Assembly: GCA_900319895.1 (NCBI GenBank)
Contig: ONQK01000046.1
Span: 1 to 14,358 of the forward strand
Direction: 5' to 3'
DNA length: 14,358 nt
From: an uncultured Prevotella sp.
GTDB lineage: Bacteria; Bacteroidota; Bacteroidia; Bacteroidales; Bacteroidaceae
The position numbers and the translations under genes were made by a program. Numbering within the stretch: the first letter of the stretch is position 1; the number at the start of each line of letters is the position of its first letter. A model generated the notes under the pieces. The model searched no databases and was not told the DNA's origin. It saw only the letters and a list, made by a program, of their open reading frames with translations. This document shows, one piece after another, positions 6,851-14,250 of the stretch.

Positions 6851-7324
6851 ATGGAGCGTATAGACCAACTTGACAAAAAAATCCTTCAAATACTTTCAGG
6901 CAATGCCCGCATGCCCTTCAAGGACGTGGCGACCGCCTGTGGTGTTTCGCGTGCAGCCGTCCACCAGCGTGTTCAACGACTTATTGAAGAGGGAGTCATC
7001 ACCGGAAGCGGCTTTTCGGTAAACCCCAAGAGCCTTGGCTATACGACTTGCGCTTATGTTGGCATGACGTTGGAGCGTGGTAGCATGTACAAAGAAGTCG
7101 TGGAGCACATCATGCAGATTCCCGAAGTGATAGAATGTCATTTTACCACAGGCCCATACACGATGATGATAAAGCTTTATGCCCACGACAACGAGCAGCT
7201 CATGGAACTCATAAATGGGAAGATACAAAGTATCCCAGGGGTTTTGTCGACTGAGACACTCATGTCTTTGGAACAAAGTGTCAACCGGAGAATACCTGTT
7301 TCCTTTGTTGAAAAACCGAAATAG
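6851..7324 (+). CDS. Lrp/AsnC family transcriptional regulator
   Basis: This 157-aa protein has the two-domain plan of the feast/famine regulators. Residues 4-53 are a winged helix-turn-helix starting with the family's opening IDQLDKKILQIL, with a recognition helix in GVSRAAVHQRVQRLIEEGVI (31-50). Residues about 65-145 form the RAM ligand-binding domain, with the TGPYTMMIKLYA strand (100-111) replacing the common G-x-YD motif. Lrp family members bind amino acids and form dimers to octamers on DNA. The gene stops 4 nt before the start of the fused gamma-glutamyl hydrolase/dipeptidase and is almost surely co-transcribed with it, suggesting control by peptide-derived amino acids and probably of itself. 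The ligand cannot be told from sequence. Confidence 0.93.
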   Translation: MERIDQLDKKILQILSGNARMPFKDVATACGVSRAAVHQRVQRLIEEGVITGSGFSVNPKSLGYTTCAYVGMTLERGSMYKEVVEHIMQIPEVIECHFTTGPYTMMIKLYAHDNEQLMELINGKIQSIPGVLSTETLMSLEQSVNRRIPVSFVEKPK

Positions 7325-7328
7325 CGAC

Positions 7329-9104
7329 ATGGGAGACTATCATTTAGATGGGCATGTGGAAAAAGCATACACCTCTTTCCTAAGAGGTGTGGAGCGCCCG
7401 GTAATAGGTATTACGACCAATCACCAAGACATTGACGTATGCGTGCGCGACCGCTATCATCAGCAGGTTGTCCGCGCCGGCGGCATTCCCGTGCTGCTAC
7501 CGCCTGTTGCCGACGAGTCGGTCGTCGTAAGCTATTTAGACCATGTTGACGCCCTTTTGCTTACTGGTGGCGGCGATTTTGACCCTCGATGGGTAAATGA
7601 GCATCCTTCGCCGAAACTGGGCAGTGTGAATGCCGTGCGCGACCTGCCCGAACTGCTAATGACACGTTTGGCCTATAACCGTCAAATGCCGGTTTTGGGG
7701 ATTTGCAGAGGAATGCAAGCCCTTGCCATGGTGCTGGGCGGACATGTGGCGCAAGATATTAGTGAGTGGGAAGGGGGATTGGGTGAAAAACTTTTGGAGC
7801 ACAGCCAAAAGGAAGACCGAGAAGAATGTACGCATGAGGTGAGAGTCGTGAAAGACACGATGTTGCATGATATCTTTCATGCGGAAACTTTGCGCGTCAA
7901 CTCATTCCATCATCAAGTCGTGGACTCCCCAGGCGCATTGTTCCAAGTGTCAGCAAAGTCAGCGGACAATGTCATTGAGGCGATAGAAAGTACTGAATTT
8001 AAGCCTATCCTGGGCGTACAATGGCATCCGGAGTGGTTGGGAGAGGATGGACTCCCGTTGTTTGGTTGGCTGGTGGAAAAGGGCTTGGCCTATCGTCAAG
8101 CAAAATCGTTTCATCGCCATCATCTCACCCTGGACTCCCATTGCGACACCCCAATGTTTTTCCCGGAAAATGTTGATTTTTTAGCGCGAGATGAGCGTAT
8201 CTTGGTCAATTTACCGATGATGTTGGAAGGCGGACTCGACTGTGTGACCATGGCGGCCTATCTTCCGCAGCCAACTGCCCACCAGACCTTTTTGGAGATA
8301 GCGCCTTTCAAGGTCGGTGGCCCCAAGGCTTATGCCGACTTGATTTTTGACAAAGTTGAAGTCATTGTTGCGCAATGCCCGGAACGATTGGCCTTGGCAC
8401 GCTCAGCGGCCGACATGCTTTCCAATAAGCGGTCGGGGCGCCGCTCAATCGCCCTGGCCATTGAAAACGGATTGGCCCTCGAGGGCGACATCCGAAATGT
8501 AGCGCATTTTGCGCACCGCGGCGTGGTTTACATTACTTTGTGCCATAACGGTGACAACGACATCTGCGACTCTGCGCGCGGCACTTGTTCGCACGGCGGG
8601 CTGAGCCCGTTTGGCGTTTCCGTGGTGGAAGAGATGAACAGAAATGGCGTTATGGTAGACTTGAGCCATGCGGCAGAAACGAGTTTTTATGACGTTTTGG
8701 AAGCGAGCAAGTCGCCGGTGGTCTGTTCGCACAGCAATTGCCGTGCGCTTTGCGACCATCCCCGCAATTTGACGGATAACCAGTTGAGGGCTTTGGCGAG
8801 ACATGGGGGTGTAGTGCAAATAACACTCTATCCGGGCTTCCTCAAAAGGCAAGGAGAGGCATCTGTCTTAGACGTTTTAGCCCATTTGGAACATGTGGCG
8901 GCCCTTGTTGGCATCGACCACGTCGGGTTAGGCACCGATTTTGATGGCGACGGCGGTGTCAGAGGCATGAAAAATGCGTCTGAACTCATGAATTTCACCA
9001 TCCAAATGCTGCAAAAGCGGTTCTCGGAAGACGATATGCAAAAGATTTGGGGTGGAAACTGGATGCGTGTGATGGATGAAGTACAACGAATGAAGAACAA
9101 ATGA
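7329..9104 (+). CDS. Fused gamma-glutamyl hydrolase (C26) and membrane-type dipeptidase (M19)
   Basis: One 591-aa chain holds two complete enzyme domains. Residues about 24-255 are a class I glutamine amidotransferase-like peptidase of family C26 (PuuD/gamma-glutamyl-GABA hydrolase type): LLLTGGGDFDP (77-87), the nucleophile Cys126 in GICRGMQ, and His233/Glu235 in QWHPE. Residues about 266-590 are an M19 (renal dipeptidase) domain: His271-x-Asp273, Glu379 (AIEN), His447 (DLSH), His468 (CSHSN), Arg479 (RNLTD) and TDFDG (536-540), together the full metal and substrate set. There is no signal peptide, so it should be cytoplasmic. The ATG at 7329 lies 4 nt after the lrp-like gene; the frame extends further upstream, but only inside that gene. 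C26 enzymes cleave gamma-glutamyl amide bonds; M19 enzymes cleave dipeptides, including some with a C-terminal D-residue. The natural substrate is unknown. Confidence 0.93.
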   Translation: MGDYHLDGHVEKAYTSFLRGVERPVIGITTNHQDIDVCVRDRYHQQVVRAGGIPVLLPPVADESVVVSYLDHVDALLLTGGGDFDPRWVNEHPSPKLGSVNAVRDLPELLMTRLAYNRQMPVLGICRGMQALAMVLGGHVAQDISEWEGGLGEKLLEHSQKEDREECTHEVRVVKDTMLHDIFHAETLRVNSFHHQVVDSPGALFQVSAKSADNVIEAIESTEFKPILGVQWHPEWLGEDGLPLFGWLVEKGLAYRQAKSFHRHHLTLDSHCDTPMFFPENVDFLARDERILVNLPMMLEGGLDCVTMAAYLPQPTAHQTFLEIAPFKVGGPKAYADLIFDKVEVIVAQCPERLALARSAADMLSNKRSGRRSIALAIENGLALEGDIRNVAHFAHRGVVYITLCHNGDNDICDSARGTCSHGGLSPFGVSVVEEMNRNGVMVDLSHAAETSFYDVLEASKSPVVCSHSNCRALCDHPRNLTDNQLRALARHGGVVQITLYPGFLKRQGEASVLDVLAHLEHVAALVGIDHVGLGTDFDGDGGVRGMKNASELMNFTIQMLQKRFSEDDMQKIWGGNWMRVMDEVQRMKNK

Positions 9105-9111
9105 AGAAAAC

Positions 9112-10122
9112 ATGATAAAAATTAGAAAAACGACCGCATTGTCGGTTTCAACACTGATGTGTGCAATTACCATTGCATTGAGTGCCTGCAAAAGTCCGCA
9201 GGCAAAGAGCGAGCCGACGGCAATGCACGAGCCGGTCGGACCGGCCTTTAATGCCGACTCTGCCTATGCTTTTTGTCAAAAGCAGTGTGATTTCGGCCCG
9301 CGCGTGATGAACTCTGCGGCCCATGAGCGCTGTGGGAAATGGATTTCAGACAAATTCCGCGAATTTGGGTGTACTGTCATTGAGCAGCGCGCCGCCTTGA
9401 GAGGTTATGACGAGACATTGCTCAAAGCAACAAACATCATTGCCAGCTATCGTCCGGAGCTGACGACCCGCATATTGCTTTGTGCCCATTGGGACTCTCG
9501 TCCATGGGCAGACAACGATGCCGATGAGCGCAATTGGCGCAAACCCATTGATGCAGCGAATGATGGGGCGAGCGGTGTGGCCGTCTTACTGGAAATCGCA
9601 AGACTCCTACAGTCCTCAGACAGTCTGCAGCTAGGCGTCGACTTTATTTGCTTTGATGCCGAAGACTGGGGAACGCCGCAATTTGCCTCTCATCAGCCTG
9701 AAGACGGGAGGTGGGCATTGGGTTCACGGTTTTGGGCTAGCAACCCGCATAAACCGGGCTATGAAGCACGTTTTGGCATCCTGCTTGACATGGTGGGCGG
9801 CAGCGGTGCCCGCTTTTTTCACGAAGGGTTTTCGAAGCGCTACGCCCAACATGTGATCGACAAGGTTTGGACGGCGGCCCAGACCGTGGGCTTTGGCAGT
9901 TATTTCCCAAAGGCAAATGGCGGTTATGTCGCCGACGACCATGTGCCCGTGAACGAGAGGCTCAAGATTCCTACCATCGACATCATTCCATATTATCCTG
10001 ACTGCAAAGAAAGTTCATTTGGACATACATGGCATACGATGGCAGATAACATGGAGAATATTGATAAAAACACGCTGAGAGCGGTAGGACAAACTGTGGT
10101 TCAAGTGCTGTTCTCAGAATAA
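9112..10122 (+). CDS. Lipoprotein glutaminyl cyclase (M28-fold, bacterial type II QC)
   Basis: This 336-aa M28-fold protein resembles the glutaminyl cyclases described from oral Bacteroidales, which turn an N-terminal Gln into pyroglutamate. A lipoprotein signal ends in the lipobox LSAC (lipid-bearing Cys26), so it is membrane anchored, probably facing the periplasm. Motifs: CAHWDSRPWADND (124-136); the zinc ligand Asp151 in DAANDGASG; FDAEDWG with catalytic Glu184 and zinc ligand Asp185; VADDHVPV (273-280), like the DDHIPF of animal QC; and TWHTMADNMENID (306-318) with zinc ligand His308, like WHTMDDN of human QC. The single zinc site and the WHT motif favour cyclase over aminopeptidase, but M28 aminopeptidase remains possible. 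It starts 7 nt after the C26-M19 gene, as the last gene of that operon. Confidence 0.88.
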   Translation: MIKIRKTTALSVSTLMCAITIALSACKSPQAKSEPTAMHEPVGPAFNADSAYAFCQKQCDFGPRVMNSAAHERCGKWISDKFREFGCTVIEQRAALRGYDETLLKATNIIASYRPELTTRILLCAHWDSRPWADNDADERNWRKPIDAANDGASGVAVLLEIARLLQSSDSLQLGVDFICFDAEDWGTPQFASHQPEDGRWALGSRFWASNPHKPGYEARFGILLDMVGGSGARFFHEGFSKRYAQHVIDKVWTAAQTVGFGSYFPKANGGYVADDHVPVNERLKIPTIDIIPYYPDCKESSFGHTWHTMADNMENIDKNTLRAVGQTVVQVLFSE

Positions 10123-10144
10123 GCAGGCCTCTGGGAACGCCATT

Positions 10145-10180
10145 GAATGGCCGTGCTTTTGAAGGAAAGCATGGCCATTC
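10145..10180 (+). terminator. Hairpin after the glutaminyl cyclase gene
   Basis: The arms 10145-10159 (GAATGGCCGTGCTTT) and 10166-10180 (AAAGCATGGCCATTC) form a 15-bp stem with one G-U pair and a 6-nt loop, 22 nt past the stop. There is no T run after it, so termination strength is uncertain. The rest of 10181-10439 contains only the sdhC promoter and an untranslated leader; no small gene is evident. Confidence 0.65.
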
Positions 10181-10297
10181 ATCTCATCGTCCTTGTCTTC
10201 AAGTGAAAAACTCCGCTTTGTTGAGGATTGCCAACACGTTGGGAAAACATTTTTGAAGCTTATCGCTACTTTATAACGTCTTTTTTAGTTAAAATGT

Positions 10298-10328
10298 TTT
10301 GAAGTGTCGCTAAAAAGTGGTATTTTTG
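10298..10328 (+). promoter_or_regulatory. Promoter of the sdh/frd operon
   Basis: TTTG (10298-10301), a 19-nt spacer, and TATTTTTG (10321-10328) give an exact match to the Bacteroidetes consensus. It is one of the two best promoters in the window. The start point would be near 10335, leaving a leader of roughly 105 nt before the sdhC ATG, long enough for leader-based control although I see no strong hairpin there. Confidence 0.75.
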
Positions 10329-10439
10329 CAACCTATTATGCACGTTTCCATACCTAAAAGCAGGTAATTGGCGATGCAGTCATAAAGAAGCTGGACAAAA
10401 TTAACACTAACAATTAAATATTTAAAATTTCAATCATTT

Positions 10440-11126
10440 ATGTGGTTATTAAATTCATCAATTGGAAGGAAGGTGATAATGGCCGTTACAGGCTTGGCAC
10501 TTATCCTGTTTTTGACTTTCCACTGCGCCATGAACATCGTGGCACTGTTTAGTGGAGAGGGCTACAACATGATTTGTGAGCTACTGGGTGCAAACTGGTA
10601 TGCCGTGGCCGCAACCGTCGGCTTGGCAGGCTTGGCCGTTGTTCACATCGTGTTTGCGTTTATTCTCACTGCACAAAACCGCCGTGCTCGCGGTAACGTG
10701 CGCTATGCGGTGACCGACAAACCCTCAAAGGTAGAATGGTCTTCCCAGAACATGCTCGTGTTGGGAATCATCGTCGTGCTGGGATTGTTGCTTCACTTGT
10801 TCAACTTCTGGTTTAACATGATGTTTGCCGAGATGACAGGCATGGAGACGGCACACCATCCCGCAGACGGCTTTGCCTTCATTAAAGACACGTTTGCAAA
10901 TCCAGTCTACGTTGTGCTTTACATCATTTGGCTGGTAGCACTTTGGTTCCATTTGAGCCATGGATTCTGGAGCTTGATGCAAACGTTTGGCTGGAGCGGA
11001 AAAGTATGGTTTAACCGTTGGAAAGTCATCGGAATCGTTTATACGACATTGCTGATGCTCGGCTTCCTGGTTGTCGTGCTGGCATTTGCAGTTGGATGCG
11101 CACCAAGCCTTTGCTGTGCTATTTAA
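10440..11126 (+). CDS. sdhC: Succinate dehydrogenase/fumarate reductase cytochrome b subunit
   Basis: This 228-aa membrane anchor is of the single-polypeptide, di-haem type (as in Wolinella FrdC and Bacteroides FrdC). Five hydrophobic segments lie at about 11-36, 53-77, 104-130, 153-176 and 196-219. Histidines in or next to them, His28, His69, His119 and His171 or His174, are the likely haem ligands. The subunit passes electrons between menaquinol and the catalytic subunits. In anaerobic Bacteroidales the complex works mainly as a fumarate reductase, so frdC is an equally good name. It is first in the C-A-B operon, with 35 nt to sdhA. The C-terminus GCAPSLCCAI carries three cysteines, which is unusual for a simple anchor tail. 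Confidence 0.93.
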   Translation: MWLLNSSIGRKVIMAVTGLALILFLTFHCAMNIVALFSGEGYNMICELLGANWYAVAATVGLAGLAVVHIVFAFILTAQNRRARGNVRYAVTDKPSKVEWSSQNMLVLGIIVVLGLLLHLFNFWFNMMFAEMTGMETAHHPADGFAFIKDTFANPVYVVLYIIWLVALWFHLSHGFWSLMQTFGWSGKVWFNRWKVIGIVYTTLLMLGFLVVVLAFAVGCAPSLCCAI

Positions 11127-11161
11127 ACATTTTTTGTGCAACCATTAAAATTGAGAAGATT

Positions 11162-13141
11162 ATGACAAAGCAAATCAATTCAAGAATACCCGAAGGCCCC
11201 GTTGCTGAGAAATGGAAGGAATACAAGGCTCACCAGCGTTTGGTCAATCCGAAAAATAAGCTGAAACTTGATGTCATCGTCGTTGGAACGGGATTGGCAG
11301 GTGCCAGTGCCGCAGCTTCTTTAGGCGAGATGGGCTTCAATGTAATCAATCTTTGCATTCAAGACTCCCCACGTCGTGCGCACTCTATCGCCGCACAAGG
11401 AGGTATCAATGCTGCTAAAAACTATCAGAATGACGGCGACTCCGTATACCGTTTGTTCTACGACACCGTGAAAGGTGGCGACTATCGCGCCCGCGAGGCA
11501 AACGTTTATCGATTGGCAGAGGTTTCAAATAACATTATCGACCAATGCGTGGCGCAAGGAGTACCTTTTGCCCGTGAATATGGCGGCATGCTCGCCAACC
11601 GTTCATTCGGCGGCGCACAAGTAAGCCGTACGTTCTATGCCAAAGGACAAACTGGCCAGCAGCTCTTGCTAGGCGCCTACTCGTCGCTCTCTTGCCAAGT
11701 GCAAGCAGGTAAAGTGAAACTCTACACCCGCTACGAGATGGAAGACGTTGTCATCGTCAACGGCCGTGCGCGCGGCATCATTGCTAAAAACCTTGTTACA
11801 GGCAAGCTGGAGCGTTTTTCTGCTAACGCGGTGGTGATTGCCACAGGTGGATACGGCAATGCCTACTTCCTTTCAACCAATGCCATGGGATGCAACTGTA
11901 CGGCAGCCGTTCAGTGCTACCGTAAAGGCGCTTACTTTGCCAATCCAGCGTACGTCCAGATTCACCCGACCTGTATACCCGTTCATGGCGACAAGCAGTC
12001 TAAACTGACATTGATGTCAGAGTCATTGCGTAACGACGGCCGTATCTGGGTGCCCAAGAAAATTGAAGACGCAAAAGCGCTGCAAGCGGGAACAAAACAA
12101 GGATGGGAAATCCCGGAAGAAGACCGCGACTATTATTTGGAGCGCCGCTATCCGGCTTTCGGCAACCTCGTGCCTCGTGACGTAGCCTCGCGTGCCGCAA
12201 AAGAGCGCTGCGACCACGGTTTCGGCGTAAACAACACCGGGCTGGCCGTGTTCCTCGACTTCTCAGAGTCCATCAACCGTCTCGGTATTGACCAAATCAT
12301 GCAGCGTTATGGCAACCTGTTTGAAATGTACGAAGAGATCACTGACGTGTTCCCCGGAAAATTGGCAAATGAGATCAACGGCGTAAAATACTATTATCCA
12401 ATGATGATTTACCCTGCCATCCACTATACGATGGGTGGTATCTGGGTTGACTACGAGTTGCAGACTTCGATACCAGGCCTCTTTGCCATCGGCGAATGCA
12501 ACTTCTCTGACCATGGTGCAAACCGCTTGGGAGCATCAGCATTGATGCAAGGATTGGCAGACGGATATTTCGTACTTCCATATACTATACAAAACTACCT
12601 CGCAGACCAAGAAATCTGGGGAAAAGTCTCTATCGACAGCCCAGAATTTGCAGAGGCGGAGAAAAACGTACAGGCAGAAATCGACCGCCTGATGAACATC
12701 AAGGGAAAACGCTCGGTAGACTCAATCCACAAGGAACTTGGACACATCATGTGGGAGTACGTCGGAATGGGACGTACGGCAGAAGGTCTCAAAACCGGAT
12801 TGCAGAAGATGAAAGAACTGCGTAAGGAGTTTGAGACCAACCTGTTTATCCCTGGTTCAAAAGAGGGCCTGAACGTGGAGCTGGACAAGGCCATCCACCT
12901 GCGCGACTTCTTCACCATGGGCGAGCTGGTGGCGCACGACGCACTTTCTCGTAATGAATCTTGTGGCGGACACTTCCGTGAAGAATACCAGACAGAAGAA
13001 GGAGAAGCAAAACGCGACGACGAAAACTTCTTCTATGTGGGATGTTGGGAGTATCAAGGAGAAGGAAAAGACCCAGAACTCATCAAAGAGCCGCTTGAGT
13101 ATGAAGCAATCAAGGTACAAACACGAAATTACAAGAACTAA
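11162..13141 (+). CDS. sdhA: Succinate dehydrogenase/fumarate reductase flavoprotein subunit
   Basis: This 659-aa subunit holds FAD and the dicarboxylate site where fumarate and succinate are interconverted. It shows the FAD-binding GTGLAGASAA (42-51); RRAHSIAAQGGINAA (71-85), where His74 is the expected covalent FAD attachment; the substrate loop HPTCIP (268-273); VPRDVASRA (337-345) with the proton-shuttle arginine (Arg339, like Arg287 of E. coli FrdA); HYTMGGIWVD (421-430); and GANRLGASAL (452-461) with a substrate-binding Arg455. The ATG at 11162 is chosen because the frame upstream runs through sdhC. The length fits the Bacteroidales/epsilon-proteobacterial type. It lies between sdhC and sdhB, 5 nt from the latter. 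frdA is an equivalent name given likely anaerobic use. Confidence 0.96.
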   Translation: MTKQINSRIPEGPVAEKWKEYKAHQRLVNPKNKLKLDVIVVGTGLAGASAAASLGEMGFNVINLCIQDSPRRAHSIAAQGGINAAKNYQNDGDSVYRLFYDTVKGGDYRAREANVYRLAEVSNNIIDQCVAQGVPFAREYGGMLANRSFGGAQVSRTFYAKGQTGQQLLLGAYSSLSCQVQAGKVKLYTRYEMEDVVIVNGRARGIIAKNLVTGKLERFSANAVVIATGGYGNAYFLSTNAMGCNCTAAVQCYRKGAYFANPAYVQIHPTCIPVHGDKQSKLTLMSESLRNDGRIWVPKKIEDAKALQAGTKQGWEIPEEDRDYYLERRYPAFGNLVPRDVASRAAKERCDHGFGVNNTGLAVFLDFSESINRLGIDQIMQRYGNLFEMYEEITDVFPGKLANEINGVKYYYPMMIYPAIHYTMGGIWVDYELQTSIPGLFAIGECNFSDHGANRLGASALMQGLADGYFVLPYTIQNYLADQEIWGKVSIDSPEFAEAEKNVQAEIDRLMNIKGKRSVDSIHKELGHIMWEYVGMGRTAEGLKTGLQKMKELRKEFETNLFIPGSKEGLNVELDKAIHLRDFFTMGELVAHDALSRNESCGGHFREEYQTEEGEAKRDDENFFYVGCWEYQGEGKDPELIKEPLEYEAIKVQTRNYKN

Positions 13142-13146
13142 CAATT

Positions 13147-13905
13147 ATGGCAAAGAATATATCATTCACAATCAAATTCTGGCGTCAGAATGGTCCGTTG
13201 GACAACGGTCATTTTGACTCCCATGAAATGAAGAACATTCCAGACGACACGTCTTTCCTCGAAATGCTCGACATCTTGAATGAAGAGCTCATCAATGAAG
13301 GAAAAGAGCCATTCGTCTTCGACCATGACTGTCGCGAAGGTATCTGCGGAATGTGTTCGCTCTACATCAACGGAACACCACACGGAAAGACCGAGCGTGG
13401 AGCTACTACATGTCAGCTTTATATGCGCCGCTTTAACGATGGCGATGTCATCACCGTCGAGCCATGGCGCTCGGCAGGCTTCCCCGTCATCAAAGACTGT
13501 ATGGTGGACCGCGGAGCATTCGACAAGATCATCCAGGCCGGCGGCTATACCACTGTTCGCACGGGACAAGCACAAGATGCCAATGCCATTCTCATTCCAA
13601 AACAAGATGCAGACGAGGCGATGGACTGTGCGTCTTGTATTGGCTGTGGCGCTTGCGTGGCAGCTTGCAAGAATGGCTCTGCCATGCTCTTCGTCAGCTC
13701 TAAGGTTAGCCAGTTGGCACTCCTTCCACAAGGACGTCCTGAAGCTGCGAAGCGCGCAAAGGCGATGATGGCCAAGATGGAAGAGCTCGGTTTTGGCAAC
13801 TGCACCAACACTCGCGCCTGCGAGGCAGTTTGCCCAAAGAACGAAAGCATCGCCAACATTGCCCGCTTGAACCGTGAGTTCATCAAGGCCAAGTTGGCAG
13901 ATTAA
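13147..13905 (+). CDS. sdhB: Succinate dehydrogenase/fumarate reductase iron-sulfur subunit
   Basis: This 252-aa subunit carries the electron wire between the flavin and the membrane haems. The [2Fe-2S] ligands are Cys62, Cys67, Cys70 (CREGICGMC) and Cys89. The ferredoxin-like half has CIGCGACVAAC (164-174) and CTNTRACEAVCP (219-230). By comparison with Wolinella FrdB, Cys164, 167, 170 and 229 bind [4Fe-4S], while Cys174, 219 and 225 bind [3Fe-4S]. Cys161 is an extra cysteine just before the first motif. It is the last gene of the operon, 5 nt after sdhA and followed by a clear terminator, so the complex has no separate fourth subunit, consistent with the single cytochrome b. Confidence 0.96.
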   Translation: MAKNISFTIKFWRQNGPLDNGHFDSHEMKNIPDDTSFLEMLDILNEELINEGKEPFVFDHDCREGICGMCSLYINGTPHGKTERGATTCQLYMRRFNDGDVITVEPWRSAGFPVIKDCMVDRGAFDKIIQAGGYTTVRTGQAQDANAILIPKQDADEAMDCASCIGCGACVAACKNGSAMLFVSSKVSQLALLPQGRPEAAKRAKAMMAKMEELGFGNCTNTRACEAVCPKNESIANIARLNREFIKAKLAD

Positions 13906-13926
13906 AATCCATTGGCTTTTAATCAT

Positions 13927-13960
13927 AAAGTGGCGATTCCTCGAAGGAGTCGCCACTTTT
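13927..13960 (+). terminator. Terminator of the sdh/frd operon
   Basis: The arms 13927-13941 (AAAGTGGCGATTCCT) and 13945-13959 (AGGAGTCGCCACTTT) make a 15-bp stem with one G-U pair and a tight 3-nt loop. The stem ends in TTTT, then GTCTT. It lies 21 nt past the sdhB stop. Confidence 0.85.
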
Positions 13961-14087
13961 GTCTTCTGGAAAATCGCCTGATGAGAAAAATTTGACATTT
14001 CCTGACCTGAAATAAGCCGAACCAACATGTTTTGAGCGCATGAGGTGCCATCATTTATAAGAATTGTGTTGGCGTTTGTCAAAAAAA

Positions 14088-14219
14088 ATGAAGCAGAAAC
14101 GAATAAATTTAGAAACAAATTTGTACCGTGTTTCGCAAGAGGCACAGTTTTTGGGCGGGCTCAAATATCACCGAATTACTACCTCGCAGATAAAACGAGC
14201 CTTAGAAATCCATGATTAG
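14088..14219 (+). CDS. Possible small protein of 43 aa, unrecognised
   Basis: An ATG preceded by an A-rich stretch opens a 43-codon frame (MKQKRINLETNLYRVSQEAQ...) ending in TAG. The product is basic and polar, with no cysteine and no membrane segment, and could be mostly helical. I do not recognise it. Support: the A-rich translation start region common in this phylum, and a GC-rich hairpin 4 nt past the stop. Against: no good TAnnTTTG promoter is seen (only TTTG at 14031-14034 followed by TATAAGAA), and ORFs this short occur by chance. Confidence 0.35.
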   Translation: MKQKRINLETNLYRVSQEAQFLGGLKYHRITTSQIKRALEIHD

Positions 14220-14223
14220 AGCG

Positions 14224-14250
14224 CGCGTGCGCTTTAATGCGCACGCGTTT
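14224..14250 (+). terminator. GC-rich hairpin right after the 43-aa ORF
   Basis: CGCGTGCGC (14224-14232) pairs perfectly with GCGCACGCG (14239-14247) around a 6-nt loop (TTTAAT), followed by TTT. It is by far the most GC-rich hairpin in this AT-rich edge region, and its position suggests a terminator for a transcript from the left. Confidence 0.5.

Noticed and set aside
7215..7328. Upstream extension of the C26-M19 frame by 38 codons
   Set aside because: The extension lies inside the lrp-like gene in another frame; the ATG at 7329, 4 nt after that gene's stop, gives the normal domain start.
11018..11161. Upstream extension of the sdhA frame into sdhC
   Set aside because: The extension is out-of-frame sdhC sequence; the ATG at 11162 starts the family-typical N-terminus.
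13162..14145. A 327-codon open frame on the minus strand opposite sdhB
   Set aside because: It is antisense to an unmistakable gene with all its cysteine motifs, and its translation shows no recognisable domain and a composition typical of a reversed coding strand.
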